Assembly: GCF_004331695.1 (NCBI RefSeq)
Contig: NZ_SJSL01000001.1
Coordinates: forward strand, 496,001-560,000
DNA from: Pedobacter psychroterrae
GTDB lineage: Bacteria; Bacteroidota; Bacteroidia; Sphingobacteriales; Sphingobacteriaceae
DNA length: 64,000 nt
Direction: 5' to 3'
Positions 45,271 through 54,169 of the stretch are shown piece by piece (within the stretch, counting starts at the first letter, position 1; each line of letters opens with the position of its first letter). A program made the position numbers and the translations under genes. Under the pieces are notes generated by a model. The model was not told the DNA's origin and did no database searches. It saw only the letters and a program-made list of their open reading frames with translations.

Positions 45271-46179
45271 TTATTTTGTATTCTTCAAGTTAAACTCTCT
45301 TGGCATCATTTTATGAGGTCCTAGTCCTGATTTGAGAACGATTAGCTGCCCACGGGGACTCATTACCCAATTTGCAAATCCTGTGCCTAAACCATCCCTG
45401 CCCTCGCAATTAATGATATAAACATTTCTCAAAAATGGATAAACTCCACTGATCAGGTTAGGCTGAACTGGTTTAAAGTAAGCATTAGCCCCTTTTTTAC
45501 CCGATACATCCTTCACTCCCATCATTTTTACTTTCGCAATATAATCAGACATTTTGATATTATTAGCTATTAACCAATTTACACCAATAACACCAATAAA
45601 ATTCTTATTATCAGCAACGTACCTTATAACGTCATTATTATTCTGTAAAGTATAAATACCTTTTTCCGGCAATTCTTTAATCTGGGCAAGCTCTTTAAAA
45701 TACCTCAATGTGCTTGAATAGGCGTTATCAAAAACCAAACTTCTCTTGTCTGAAGATGTACCCTTCATAATTTTGATGACCTCTTCAACTGTAATATTAG
45801 AATCTATATCATCATTACCGGTAATTAATGCAATTCCATCAATTGCAAATCTTGATGTCTTTGGTATGATGTTTCTGTTCCTGTATACTTTTCCTTCTTC
45901 CTCAGTAAGCATTCTTGACAATACAATAACCCTTATGCTATCATTCAGAAAAGAGGGAACGATCTTATTTTCATTACCCTGGATAACTGTAAATTCGGCG
46001 TCCTTATAATCGTCTTTAAATACCGCTACCTGATCTGCTACCACAGAAGAAAAAGATTCGTCTACCAGTAGCTTAACCGACCCAGATGTACGTGTTTGCG
46101 TAACTGTTCCGGCCTCTTTTTGCTTGTTATTGCATGCTGCGAGCATCAGTAAAAAGAATACAAAAATTAAATTTCTCAT
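45271..46179 (-). CDS. PstS-like substrate-binding lipoprotein
   Basis: A 302-residue lipoprotein with lipobox LAAC (Cys16). The mature part is a PBP-like phosphate-binding-type domain: VKLLVDESFSSVV, FAIDGIALITGNDD, the hinge strand VFDNAYSSTLRYF, and NFIGVIGVNWL. No ABC permease or ATPase genes are nearby. The gene lies 1 bp after a small membrane protein and inside the TonB operon, so it may assist TonB-dependent uptake or signalling rather than ABC transport (inference). The ligand is unknown. Confidence 0.83.
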   Translation of the reverse strand: MRNLIFVFFLLMLAACNNKQKEAGTVTQTRTSGSVKLLVDESFSSVVADQVAVFKDDYKDAEFTVIQGNENKIVPSFLNDSIRVIVLSRMLTEEEGKVYRNRNIIPKTSRFAIDGIALITGNDDIDSNITVEEVIKIMKGTSSDKRSLVFDNAYSSTLRYFKELAQIKELPEKGIYTLQNNNDVIRYVADNKNFIGVIGVNWLIANNIKMSDYIAKVKMMGVKDVSGKKGANAYFKPVQPNLISGVYPFLRNVYIINCEGRDGLGTGFANWVMSPRGQLIVLKSGLGPHKMMPREFNLKNTK

Positions 46180-46180
46180 C

Positions 46181-46405
46181 TCAATTATCTTCTTGTTTAA
46201 TCAAACGGATAAACCTGATGGCAGCATATACAATTAATAAACAGCCTAGCATAACCCTGTATTGACGTTCCAGTGGTACCGGCATATCACTCCATATAAT
46301 CAGCATACCTCCAAATATAATGTAGAAAGTAAACATGACAAGCCCCAAAATAAACAGAAATCGCTGTTGAGGCGATTTCTGTTTAAATGAATTAAAATCA
46401 AACAT
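46181..46405 (-). CDS. Small membrane protein of the TonB operon
   Basis: A 74-residue protein with two predicted membrane helices (about residues 13-34 and 46-66) and a polar N-terminus, FDFNSFKQKSPQQRF. I do not recognise a named family. It lies 3 bp after tonB and 1 bp before the PstS-like gene, so it is surely translated as part of the operon. A structural accessory of the Ton complex is possible. Confidence 0.75.
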   Translation of the reverse strand: MFDFNSFKQKSPQQRFLFILGLVMFTFYIIFGGMLIIWSDMPVPLERQYRVMLGCLLIVYAAIRFIRLIKQEDN

Positions 46406-46408
46406 TAA

Positions 46409-47233
46409 TTACTGCCCATTTAAGGTGAAACTAATAGGAATGTTGAATTTAACACGAACACTTTTACCATTTTGAATACCAGGTATCCATTTTGGACTCG
46501 CTTTCAATACCCTTACAGCCTCTTCATCAGTACCACCACCAAGTTTCCTATCAACTTTAATGTCGGTTAGCGCGCCATTTTTCTCTACCACGAACGATAA
46601 AAACACTTTACCCTGGATATTGTTTTCCTGTGCCATAGGCGGATATCTTACCGCTTTTCTAAGATACTCATAAAATTTAGACATACCTCCCGGGAATTCC
46701 GGTTGTTTTTCTAAACTCACAAAGTCATAAACTTTAGTATCCTCTACTACAGCAGCTTGTTTAGGTCCGTCACCAGCAGCTGTCGCAATTACGATATCTG
46801 CATCAGGATCACCTGCAATAGTCTTCTGACCTGGGTCAGCCTTTTTTAAATCCTCAATCTGAACAGGCTCTTCTTCCTTAACCAGCTCATCCGGCTTCAC
46901 AATCGGAGGAGGGAATTTGATCTGATCCTGTTTTGGTGGAGGTGGCTCTACCGGAGGTGGCGGAGGTGTTTCCGGGTTTACTGGTGGTGGTGGCTGTACG
47001 ATTACCTCCACTTGTTTAACTACCTCTTCCACAGGAGGCGGGCCTTCAAAAAACCCTTTTATTTTCGGTGATAGAAACGCCAATATGAATATTGTCGATG
47101 CTATCAGGAGGGCTTTAGCCGTATTTGCGTCACTTCGCTGGCGAAGCACATAAGCTCCGTAGTTCTTGTTCTTGTTCGCAAACACTACATCAAGCCAATC
47201 CCTTTTTAATAAATCTATTTTAGAACCAAACAT
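46409..47233 (-). CDS. tonB: Energy transducer TonB
   Basis: A 274-residue TonB. An N-terminal cytoplasmic segment (residues 1-38) precedes a single membrane helix (about 41-58). A Pro-rich periplasmic linker spans about 65-115 (repeated PPPPPV and EPPPPK). The C-terminal TonB domain, about 185-274, includes PEFPGGMSKFYEYLRKAVRYP and GKVFLSFVVEKNGALTDIKV. The protein couples the proton motive force to outer membrane receptors such as SusC. It follows the second exbD by 26 bp. Confidence 0.93.
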   Translation of the reverse strand: MFGSKIDLLKRDWLDVVFANKNKNYGAYVLRQRSDANTAKALLIASTIFILAFLSPKIKGFFEGPPPVEEVVKQVEVIVQPPPPVNPETPPPPPVEPPPPKQDQIKFPPPIVKPDELVKEEEPVQIEDLKKADPGQKTIAGDPDADIVIATAAGDGPKQAAVVEDTKVYDFVSLEKQPEFPGGMSKFYEYLRKAVRYPPMAQENNIQGKVFLSFVVEKNGALTDIKVDRKLGGGTDEEAVRVLKASPKWIPGIQNGKSVRVKFNIPISFTLNGQ

Positions 47234-47259
47234 AGCTTAAAATTTAAACGTTAATAATC

Positions 47260-47790
47260 TTATAGTATACCACCAGCTTTCATGGCTGCTTTCTCATCAT
47301 CCGTAATAAAAACGTCATCAATAGCCGGAGCCGTTTTGATACCAGTTATATTAATCTCGTCCATGATATCCACAAAATTCTTATACGTTGCTCCATCAGT
47401 AGGTTTAACTACAATGATCAGCAACCTGCCTTTGGCCTTATATAGGTCATTCTTATTCTTTAATATCGATTTTCTAATGTCAGAAAATCCCTCAATATTC
47501 GGCGCACTTTCACCAGCTACTCCCATATACCAGGCAACCTTGTTATTTTTGCCCAATAATATAGTCATTGTCTCAGATGCACGCAATTCCATCTTTACAT
47601 CATTGTCCTCTTGATCCGGTTTTGCAATATCCATTGCTATCGGCTTCGATAGGGAGGTGGTCAACATAAAGAAAGTAATTAACAGGAAGGCAAGGTCAAC
47701 CATCGCAGTTAAATCTACTTTGGTATTGGCTTTCTTACTGCGGACTTTCTTGTCTTTGCCCCCCCCGCTGGAGGTATCTAATTCTGCCAT
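47260..47790 (-). CDS. exbD: Biopolymer transport protein ExbD (second copy)
   Basis: A 176-residue ExbD/TolR protein with one N-terminal membrane helix in which the proton-carrying Asp lies in TAMVDLAFLLITFF. The periplasmic domain follows. A basic, Gly-rich N-terminus (GGGKDKKVRSKKANTK) precedes the helix. It works with ExbB as the stator of the TonB motor. It is 8 bp from the first exbD. Two non-identical copies in tandem are usual in Bacteroidota. Confidence 0.93.
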   Translation of the reverse strand: MAELDTSSGGGKDKKVRSKKANTKVDLTAMVDLAFLLITFFMLTTSLSKPIAMDIAKPDQEDNDVKMELRASETMTILLGKNNKVAWYMGVAGESAPNIEGFSDIRKSILKNKNDLYKAKGRLLIIVVKPTDGATYKNFVDIMDEINITGIKTAPAIDDVFITDDEKAAMKAGGIL

Positions 47791-47798
47791 AATATGTT

Positions 47799-48413
47799 TT
47801 ATTGACCGCCTTCGGCAGACGTAATTAAACTAAATTTGTTAATTTTTTGTTTCTGAAGAATATCAATGATCTTCTTAACTGCAGGATATTCTTCTTCTGA
47901 ATCTCCTTTCACACTAACTCTCATTTGAGTTTGGTGAAGTTCAGCAACAGAATGACGGGATTGCATCAGCCATTCAGCTAACTGGTTATTAGTCGAATCT
48001 GCAGGAATACCAGGACTTGCTTTTGAATACTTATCTCTGGCTTCACCAGTCAACATTATAAACTCTTTCAAGTTTCCTATTGGTACACCAAATGAACCCA
48101 ATACAGAAAATCTTTTTATCTCCTCAGGTGTAAAAGTAATGTTATACTTCTCACCCATCTTTATAAGCGTAGCCTTTTTAATGTCGCTTCCTACAATTTC
48201 GTAAAACACTTTACCCTTACCAATAGAAAGGATGCCCATGTCCAGATCTGGAACCTTAATCTTGTAAGTTGAAGATGGTATCTTTACTTCCAAGGGGTCA
48301 GGCTGACGCGCTGTCGCTGTTAAAATAAAGAAAGTAAGTAACAGGAAAGACACGTCGCACATGGCGGTCATATCTATCGAAGTACTCTTTCTTTGAACCT
48401 TTGCTCTTGCCAT
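47799..48413 (-). CDS. exbD: Biopolymer transport protein ExbD (first copy)
   Basis: A 204-residue ExbD/TolR protein with the proton-carrying Asp in TAMCDVSFLLLTFFI and a longer periplasmic domain than the second copy. The C-terminal part contains QMRVSVKGDSEEEYPAVKKI, the typical ExbD strand-helix unit. It is 87 bp downstream of exbB, a gap that contains a hairpin, and 8 bp before the second copy. Confidence 0.93.
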   Translation of the reverse strand: MARAKVQRKSTSIDMTAMCDVSFLLLTFFILTATARQPDPLEVKIPSSTYKIKVPDLDMGILSIGKGKVFYEIVGSDIKKATLIKMGEKYNITFTPEEIKRFSVLGSFGVPIGNLKEFIMLTGEARDKYSKASPGIPADSTNNQLAEWLMQSRHSVAELHQTQMRVSVKGDSEEEYPAVKKIIDILQKQKINKFSLITSAEGGQ

Positions 48414-48459
48414 AATTTTTTAAAAATTATTGATATTTTTATTAATGATGTTAATTCTT

Positions 48460-48479
48460 CCGGTTTTCCATAAAGCCGG
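48460..48479 (-). other. Hairpin between exbB and exbD
   Basis: An 8-bp stem (CCGGTTTT / AAAGCCGG, one G-U pair) with a 4-nt loop. On the minus strand it is not followed by a T-run, so it is not an intrinsic terminator. It could block 3' exonucleases and raise exbB mRNA over exbD mRNA. Confidence 0.5.
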
Positions 48480-48500
48480 TAAAAAAAAATTCATTATTTT

Positions 48501-49343
48501 TTATTTATGGGTACTAGCGTAAGTCTGGATAATGCTGAAACCTGCTTCATCAATTGCATAAGTCAATTTATCAATTTTAGAAGTAAGGATGTTGTACATA
48601 ATAATAGCGAAAGTAGAAGTACCGATACCGGTAGCTGTATTAATAAGTGCTTCAGAGATACCAGTTGCAAGCGCAGCCTGATCCGGAGCTCCTGAGTTGG
48701 CCAAACCACCAAATGCCTTGATCATACCTGTTACCGTACCCAATAGACCTGTCAATGTACCTACAGATACCAAAGTAGCAATTACAGTAAGGTTTTGCTC
48801 CAACATAGGCATTTCCAAAGTTGTAGCTTCTTCAATGTCTTTTTGGATAGCAAGACATTTTTGATCTGTATCCATATTCGTCTCAGTTTCCATCTCACGA
48901 TATTTTCTAAGACCTGATTTGATAACATTTGCAACAGAACCTTGTTGTTTATCACATTCAGCTAAAGCTGCTTCAATGTTATTTGAATTTAAAAATCCTT
49001 GAATTTTTTTAACGAATGTATCTAAACCTGCTTTACCGGTAGCTTTACCGATTACAATAAAACGCTCAATAGAGAATACAATTACCATAAGGAACATCCC
49101 CAATAGTACAGGTACAATGAAACCTCCTTTGTAAGCCATACCCATGTATGCGCCTGGTTTTGGCATTGTTTCGTGCAAATCCGGATCTCCTCCGTCGATG
49201 AAGTTACTTCTATCACCAAAGATAAATTTGAAGATAAGAATACCAATAATGATACAAATAGGAATTGTTAACGTTGCGAATAAATTTGAAGCCGAAGAAG
49301 AGCTCTCTTTTTGAACTGTTGTTGGTTTTGGTGCGTTTGCCAT
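48501..49343 (-). CDS. exbB: MotA/TolQ/ExbB proton channel protein
   Basis: A 280-residue ExbB-type protein with three main membrane helices (about residues 20-40, 75-95 and 190-250). The proton-channel core is LTVIATLVSVGTLTGLLGTVTGMIKAF followed by ALINTATGIGTSTFAII in the last helices. It forms the pentameric stator of the TonB motor. It is the first gene of the series, with a matching promoter at 49446-49475 and a leader of about 95 nt. Confidence 0.93.
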   Translation of the reverse strand: MANAPKPTTVQKESSSSASNLFATLTIPICIIIGILIFKFIFGDRSNFIDGGDPDLHETMPKPGAYMGMAYKGGFIVPVLLGMFLMVIVFSIERFIVIGKATGKAGLDTFVKKIQGFLNSNNIEAALAECDKQQGSVANVIKSGLRKYREMETETNMDTDQKCLAIQKDIEEATTLEMPMLEQNLTVIATLVSVGTLTGLLGTVTGMIKAFGGLANSGAPDQAALATGISEALINTATGIGTSTFAIIMYNILTSKIDKLTYAIDEAGFSIIQTYASTHK

Positions 49344-49445
49344 TTTTTTTTAGTTTTTTAGTTTTTAGTACTTTTTTAGTTTTTAAAATTAGTTTAAATA
49401 TTCCGTAATACACACAACGACTATTAGAAACAATTGTTGCAACAG

Positions 49446-49475
49446 CAAATTTAAAATTTTGATTTAAATTCCAAA
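49446..49475 (-). promoter_or_regulatory. Promoter of the exbB-tonB operon
   Basis: On the minus strand TTTG, 18 nt and TAAATTTG match the Bacteroidota consensus well. The start would be near 49439, about 95 nt before the exbB ATG. The leader is A/T-rich with several TTTTTTAG repeats at 49344-49380, and no stable structure is seen. Confidence 0.6.
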
Positions 49476-49546
49476 TTAAATAATCATTACCTGCTGAGTG
49501 CTTTTTACTGTTATCTACCCCTTGTTCGTGTTACTGTATAATTAAA

Positions 49547-49576
49547 AAAGATTGCCTCGTTGCGGAGACAATCTTT
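49547..49576 (-). terminator. Intrinsic terminator of pckA
   Basis: A 12-bp stem with one C-A mismatch (49547-49558 and 49565-49576), a 6-nt loop and a T-run on the minus strand, 55 bp after the pckA stop. Confidence 0.75.
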
Positions 49577-49631
49577 CACAATTAAAACTAAAAAAAAACT
49601 GAAATGCAAATTTTTCAGTAAAAAAAATGCT

Positions 49632-51233
49632 TTAAGTTACGTTTTCTACAACTTTAGGTAGTGCAGCACGCATTTCGACATTCGCAAAGTCTTCAAACTG
49701 TCTGAAGTTATCAGTAAATGCAAGAGCAAGTTCGTTGGCTTTGCTATCATATTTCTGTTTGTCTTCCCATGTATTTCTAGGATTTAGGATTTCTGAAGGA
49801 ACGTTCGGGCAGCTCACAGGCATTTGCAATCCAAAAACAGGATCTGCCATAAATTCTACCTTTTCAAGTTCACCATTTAGAGCAGCCGAGATCATTGCCC
49901 TTGTATAGGAAAGTTTTATCCGCTTCCCAACTCCATACCCACCACCGCTCCAGCCGGTATTTACCAGCCATACATTTACAGCATGCCTTTTCATCTTTTC
50001 TCCCAAAAGTGCAGCATAGCTCGCGGGGTGCAAAGGCAGGAATGCCTTTCCGAAACAGGCCGAAAAAGTGAGCTGGGGTTCAGTTATTCCAGCCTCCGTT
50101 CCAGCAACCTTAGCGGTATAACCTGACACAAAATGAAACATTGCCTGCCCGTTATTCAATTTGGATATAGGAGGCATCACACCAAAAGCGTCAGCTGTGA
50201 GAAAGAAAATATTTTTTGGATCGGCAGCTATAGAAGGGACAATTGCATTATAGATATGGCTTATCGGATAGGCTACCCTAGTATTTTCTGTCTTTGTTAT
50301 GTTATTAAAATCAACTGTCCGCGTTCCTGGAAAATAGTTGATATTTTCCAATAAAGCACCAAATTTGATAGCATTGAAGATCTGAGGTTCCTTTTCTGCA
50401 GTCAGATCAACACATTTGGCATAACATCCTCCTTCAAAATTAAACACACTGCCATTTCCCCAGCCATGCTCATCATCCCCAATCAATCCCCGCTCAGGGT
50501 CAGCAGAAAGTGTAGTTTTACCAGTTCCGGACAAGCCGAAGAAGATAGCTGTATCGCCTGCCTTGCCCACATTAGCAGAACAGTGCATAGATAGTGTATT
50601 TCTTTGCATAGGGAGGATAAAATTCAGCACAGAAAATATTCCTTTCTTTATCTCTCCGGTATAGCCTGAACCGCCTATCAATATCATTTTCTTTGAGAAA
50701 TTCAAAATTGAAAAGTTTGGCTGTCTTGTTCCGTCGACAGCCGGATCAGCTAAAAATGACGGCGAAGCAATTATAGTCCATTCCGGAATGGCACCAAGCT
50801 GTCCTTCTGGATTAAGAAACAGGTTATGAGCAAACAGGTTTTGATAAGCTGTTTCAGTAACTACCCGTATCGTTGTCTTGTAATCCTCAGCCGCACAGGC
50901 ATATGCATCCCTTACATAATACTTCCTTTCATTGATATGAGAAGTAAGTTTATGCTGTAGCAAGTCAAATTTGTGAGGATCAAACTTGAAATTGACATCC
51001 CCCCACCACACCGAATTACGGGTCAGGCTATCACAAACTATAAATCTGTCTTTTGGTGAACGACCGGTAAATTTCCCCGTATCAATTGCCAGGGCTCCGG
51101 AATCGGCTAATGTTCCTTCTCCATTCTGCAAGGCTTCCTGAACCAATTGTGCTACATCCAGCTGATATAATGCGTTATCGGAATTGAGATTCAAATAGCA
51201 TAAATCAAGCTTAGGCATAAATGCTTTGCTCAT
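49632..51233 (-). CDS. pckA: Phosphoenolpyruvate carboxykinase (ATP)
   Basis: A 533-residue ATP-dependent PEPCK. It shows the substrate-site motif GRSPKDRF, the P-loop GLSGTGKTTLS (around residue 234), the metal-binding GDDEHGWGNG and the ATP-site NTGWSGGGYGVGKRIKLSYTRA, read in two parts. It converts oxaloacetate to phosphoenolpyruvate in gluconeogenesis, or the reverse in fermenters. It is monocistronic with its own terminator. A -7 box TAACTTTG lies at 51253-51260. Confidence 0.97.
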   Translation of the reverse strand: MSKAFMPKLDLCYLNLNSDNALYQLDVAQLVQEALQNGEGTLADSGALAIDTGKFTGRSPKDRFIVCDSLTRNSVWWGDVNFKFDPHKFDLLQHKLTSHINERKYYVRDAYACAAEDYKTTIRVVTETAYQNLFAHNLFLNPEGQLGAIPEWTIIASPSFLADPAVDGTRQPNFSILNFSKKMILIGGSGYTGEIKKGIFSVLNFILPMQRNTLSMHCSANVGKAGDTAIFFGLSGTGKTTLSADPERGLIGDDEHGWGNGSVFNFEGGCYAKCVDLTAEKEPQIFNAIKFGALLENINYFPGTRTVDFNNITKTENTRVAYPISHIYNAIVPSIAADPKNIFFLTADAFGVMPPISKLNNGQAMFHFVSGYTAKVAGTEAGITEPQLTFSACFGKAFLPLHPASYAALLGEKMKRHAVNVWLVNTGWSGGGYGVGKRIKLSYTRAMISAALNGELEKVEFMADPVFGLQMPVSCPNVPSEILNPRNTWEDKQKYDSKANELALAFTDNFRQFEDFANVEMRAALPKVVENVT

Positions 51234-51252
51234 AAATAATAAGTTAGTCAGG

Positions 51253-51260
51253 CAAAGTTA
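51253..51260 (-). promoter_or_regulatory. Candidate -7 box of pckA
   Basis: On the minus strand TAACTTTG matches TAnnTTTG, placing the transcript start about 10-15 nt before the ATG. The -33 position has GCTTTTT rather than a clear TTG. Confidence 0.4.
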
Positions 51261-51377
51261 AATACATAATAAGGTAAAAAGCACCCTTTTTCAGGAAAAA
51301 ATTTACTTATTGTTGCTTTTACACTATTAACTATCTGACTGAAAACCAATAATTTAAACACAAAATAACACCAAATT

Positions 51378-51731
51378 TTAGCCGCCAGATCTTTTCACTT
51401 TATATCCTTCTTTTTGCAGCAGCAAGACTACCTTGTCTCTAAAATCCCCTTGTATCAGCACCTCTCCATCCTTACATGATCCACCTACTCCGCATTTTGT
51501 CTTCAGCATTTTCGTTAATTTTTCGAGATCATCATCCTTTCCGATAAACCCCGCCACCAGCGTAACAGCCTTCCCGCCCCTGTTCTTTCTATCCAGCATC
51601 ACCCTCAGGTCCTGTTTATTATTAGGTAAAGCCTCTTCAGCAGATTCACTTTCACTTTCATAAACAAAAGCAGGGTCTGTAGAATACATGATCCCACCCA
51701 GGTCACTAAGCGTTTTCTTTTTTGGTTTCAT
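51378..51731 (-). CDS. SUI1/YciH family translation factor-like protein
   Basis: A 117-residue protein with a C-terminal SUI1 (eIF1-like) domain. Markers are MLDRKNRGGKAVTLVAGF, TKMLKTKCGVGGSCKDGEV and IQGDFRDKVVLLLQKEGYK, matching bacterial YciH. The N-terminal 40 residues form a variable acidic segment. YciH-type proteins are linked to initiation fidelity and stress translation. It lies 2 bp after the lipid kinase gene and is probably cotranscribed with it. Confidence 0.92.
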   Translation of the reverse strand: MKPKKKTLSDLGGIMYSTDPAFVYESESESAEEALPNNKQDLRVMLDRKNRGGKAVTLVAGFIGKDDDLEKLTKMLKTKCGVGGSCKDGEVLIQGDFRDKVVLLLQKEGYKVKRSGG

Positions 51732-51733
51732 AA

Positions 51734-52630
51734 TTAAGGACTAATGATATTTAATGATAACGGATCTATCATGATTTCTATTTTTCTGCCCATAAGATAG
51801 GGCTCTCCATCGATATGGATACTCCCTTCTTCCTCACGAACAATCTTAATATGTCTGCCCCTGATGATCTCTACCAGGTCAGACTGGCCGGCATTAAACA
51901 TTTCATACGCGAGTAGGGGCAGCCTGTATAAAGGCAGTTTTTTGATGATACAAACATCCAACAGTCCATCTGTGATCGAGGCTCTGGGAGCTATATGGGC
52001 ATTGTTGCCATATTGAGAGGAATTGGCTATGCTCACCACCATAGCTTCACGCTCGTAAGTTTTACCATCAATATCCAGTTGGTATTGTCTGGGTTTATAA
52101 CTCAGGATTTCTTTCATACCCAGCTTTAAGTAACCAGTAAAACCCCTCGACTTATTCCCGGCAAAAACAGCACTGATATGGGCATCAAATCCCATTCCAG
52201 CCATGTTAAAAAAATGTTTGCCATTGAACCGTGCCGTATCGACCACATTTACATGGCCTTGGTTAATCACTTTTATCGCCTCAATTGCATTCATGGGGAT
52301 CTTTAAAAACCTGGCAAGCCCGTTGCCCGACCCAAATGGAATAATGCCAAGGACTTTCTTCTGCTGGACTACTTTGGCCGCGATTTCATTGATTGTACCG
52401 TCTCCCCCTACTGCTACAATAATGTCAAAATCTCTGCCGGCAGCTTCCTCTGCAATTTCAGAAGCGTGGCCCACATATTCCGTCACACTAAAAATCGGAT
52501 TAAATTTAGACCGGTCCAGACAAGTATTTACCAGTTCTGGTATCCGCAATTTATCCTTCCCTCCTGAAATAGGGTTGATAATAAATAAAATATTAGATTT
52601 TGACAAAACCCGCTTAATTAATGACAGCAC
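51734..52630 (-). CDS. Diacylglycerol kinase family lipid kinase
   Basis: A 298-residue kinase of the DagK/YegS family. The nucleotide-binding loop is VAVGGDGTINEIA (around residue 77), with LFIINPISGGK at the start and GSGNGLARFL after it. It phosphorylates a diacylglycerol- or sphingoid-like lipid at the inner membrane; the substrate is uncertain. The start is GTG at 52630; a downstream TTG (giving MSKSNILFIINP) is a possible alternative. It is divergent from metK, sharing the A/T-rich promoter region. Confidence 0.9.
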   Translation of the reverse strand: MLSLIKRVLSKSNILFIINPISGGKDKLRIPELVNTCLDRSKFNPIFSVTEYVGHASEIAEEAAGRDFDIIVAVGGDGTINEIAAKVVQQKKVLGIIPFGSGNGLARFLKIPMNAIEAIKVINQGHVNVVDTARFNGKHFFNMAGMGFDAHISAVFAGNKSRGFTGYLKLGMKEILSYKPRQYQLDIDGKTYEREAMVVSIANSSQYGNNAHIAPRASITDGLLDVCIIKKLPLYRLPLLAYEMFNAGQSDLVEIIRGRHIKIVREEEGSIHIDGEPYLMGRKIEIMIDPLSLNIISP

Positions 52631-52646
52631 AAAATAATTGATATTT

Positions 52647-52677
52647 TTTGACTATTTAAATATATATACTAATTTTG
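52647..52677 (+). promoter_or_regulatory. Promoter of metK
   Basis: TTTG at 52647-52650, a 19-nt spacer and TAATTTTG at 52670-52677 fit the Bacteroidota consensus exactly. Transcription would start at about 52684, just at the beginning of the riboswitch. Confidence 0.65.
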
Positions 52678-52683
52678 CAGCAT

Positions 52684-52752
52684 TAAAGTGGACTGATTTG
52701 CGATGCTATCTAAAAATAGCGGGATTGCAACCACGTAAAAAAAAGTGCTAAT
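52684..52752 (+). promoter_or_regulatory. SAM-II riboswitch, long-loop type, upstream of metK
   Basis: The leader shows the ordered core elements of the SAM-II aptamer: P1 arm GTGG (52688-52691), TGATTT (52694-52699), TTGCAA, the other P1 arm CCAC (52131 offset: 52731-52734 region read as 52731-52734), GTAAA and GCTAA near 52747. Loop 1 contains an extra small hairpin, GCTAT / ATAGC (52705-52709 and 52716-52720), as in the long-loop variant known from Bacteroidota. Binding of SAM would mask translation or stop expression of metK. Its position directly after the promoter and before the SAM synthetase gene supports the call. Confidence 0.78.
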
Positions 52753-52837
52753 ACTATCATACACTTCCTTTTACACCCTGTCTCGCAGGATCTGATCCAT
52801 TTTGTATTGTATTATTTTAATATTTTAATAAATTAGA

Positions 52838-54088
52838 ATGTCGTATTTATTTACATCAGAATCAGTTTCCGAAGGTCATCCAGATAAAATAGCAGATCAG
52901 ATATCTGATGCCCTTATTGACAATTTCCTTGCTTTCGACCCGGAATCTAAAGTAGCCTGCGAAACCCTTGTTACCACAGGGCAGGTGATCCTGGCCGGTG
53001 AGGTAAAATCTCAGACTTATCTGGATGTACAGCAAATAGCACGCGATGTAATCAGAAAAATAGGCTACACAAAAAGTGAGTACATGTTTGAAGCCAATTC
53101 ATGCGGTATTTTATCAGCCATCCATGAACAGTCTCAGGACATTAACCAGGGTGTAGACCGAAGCAGCAAAGAAGAACAGGGTGCAGGTGACCAGGGAATG
53201 ATGTTTGGTTATGCTACCAATGAAACAGAAGATTACATGCCGCTTGCGTTAAATCTTTCTCATAAATTGCTGCAGGAACTGGCTGTCTTAAGACGCGAAA
53301 ACAGCGAAATCACTTACTTGCGCCCTGATGCAAAATCTCAGGTAACGCTGGAATATGATGACAATAACAAACCTGTGAGGATAGATGCAATCGTAATATC
53401 TACCCAGCACGATGATTTTGATGAAGAGTCTGTCATGCTTGCAAAAATCAAAAAAGATTTGGTAGAGATCCTGATTCCAAGAATTATCGCAGATAACCCT
53501 AACTATGCTCACCTCTTTAACGACCAGATCCAATACCATATCAACCCAACCGGAAAATTTGTAATCGGCGGCCCGCATGGTGATACAGGTCTTACCGGAC
53601 GTAAGATCATTGTTGACACATATGGAGGTAAGGGCGCACATGGCGGTGGTGCCTTTTCAGGAAAAGACCCAAGTAAAGTAGATAGAAGTGCAGCCTATGC
53701 AACGCGCCATATCGCCAAAAACCTTGTAGCAGCAGGTGTAGCTGAAGAAATCCTGGTTCAGGTAAGTTATGCAATCGGTGTAGCAAAACCAATGGGTGTC
53801 TATATTAATACCTATGGCACCAGTAAAGTTGGCAAAACAGATGGAGAAATTGCCAAAATAGTGGAGGAATTGTTTGACATGCGTCCTTATTTTATAGAGC
53901 AGCGCCTGAAACTTAGAAACCCTATTTATAGCGAAACCGCAGCATACGGACACATGGGACGCAAATCTGAGACTGTAACCAAAACCTTTAAAAGTCCTAA
54001 CGGCGATGAAAAAGTAGTAACCGTAGAACTATTTACCTGGGAAAAGCTGGATTTTGTTGACAAAGTTAAATCTGCTTTCGCATTGTAA
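52838..54088 (+). CDS. metK: S-adenosylmethionine synthetase
   Basis: A 416-residue MAT enzyme, usual length. It begins [20 protein letters not shown], with the ATP-binding His and Asp, and carries [33 protein letters not shown] in part, and [19 protein letters not shown]. It makes SAM from methionine and ATP as a tetramer in the cytoplasm. The leader of about 150 nt contains a SAM-II type riboswitch, giving feedback by the product. A strong terminator follows. Confidence 0.98.
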   Translation: MSYLFTSESVSEGHPDKIADQISDALIDNFLAFDPESKVACETLVTTGQVILAGEVKSQTYLDVQQIARDVIRKIGYTKSEYMFEANSCGILSAIHEQSQDINQGVDRSSKEEQGAGDQGMMFGYATNETEDYMPLALNLSHKLLQELAVLRRENSEITYLRPDAKSQVTLEYDDNNKPVRIDAIVISTQHDDFDEESVMLAKIKKDLVEILIPRIIADNPNYAHLFNDQIQYHINPTGKFVIGGPHGDTGLTGRKIIVDTYGGKGAHGGGAFSGKDPSKVDRSAAYATRHIAKNLVAAGVAEEILVQVSYAIGVAKPMGVYINTYGTSKVGKTDGEIAKIVEELFDMRPYFIEQRLKLRNPIYSETAAYGHMGRKSETVTKTFKSPNGDEKVVTVELFTWEKLDFVDKVKSAFAL

Positions 54089-54107
54089 AGTATAAAAATC
54101 GATATTG

Positions 54108-54131
54108 AGAGGCTCCCCAAAAGGAGCCTCT
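54108..54131 (+). terminator. Intrinsic terminator of metK
   Basis: A 9-bp stem (AGAGGCTCC / GGAGCCTCT) with a 6-nt loop, followed by TTT, 19 bp after the metK stop. Confidence 0.85.
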
Positions 54132-54169
54132 TTTGCGTAAAGGAAATATTCATCTTCCAACCATATGTG

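Noticed and set aside
48460..48479. Intrinsic terminator after exbB
   Set aside because: The T-run lies on the wrong side of the stem for the minus strand and no promoter was seen for exbD.
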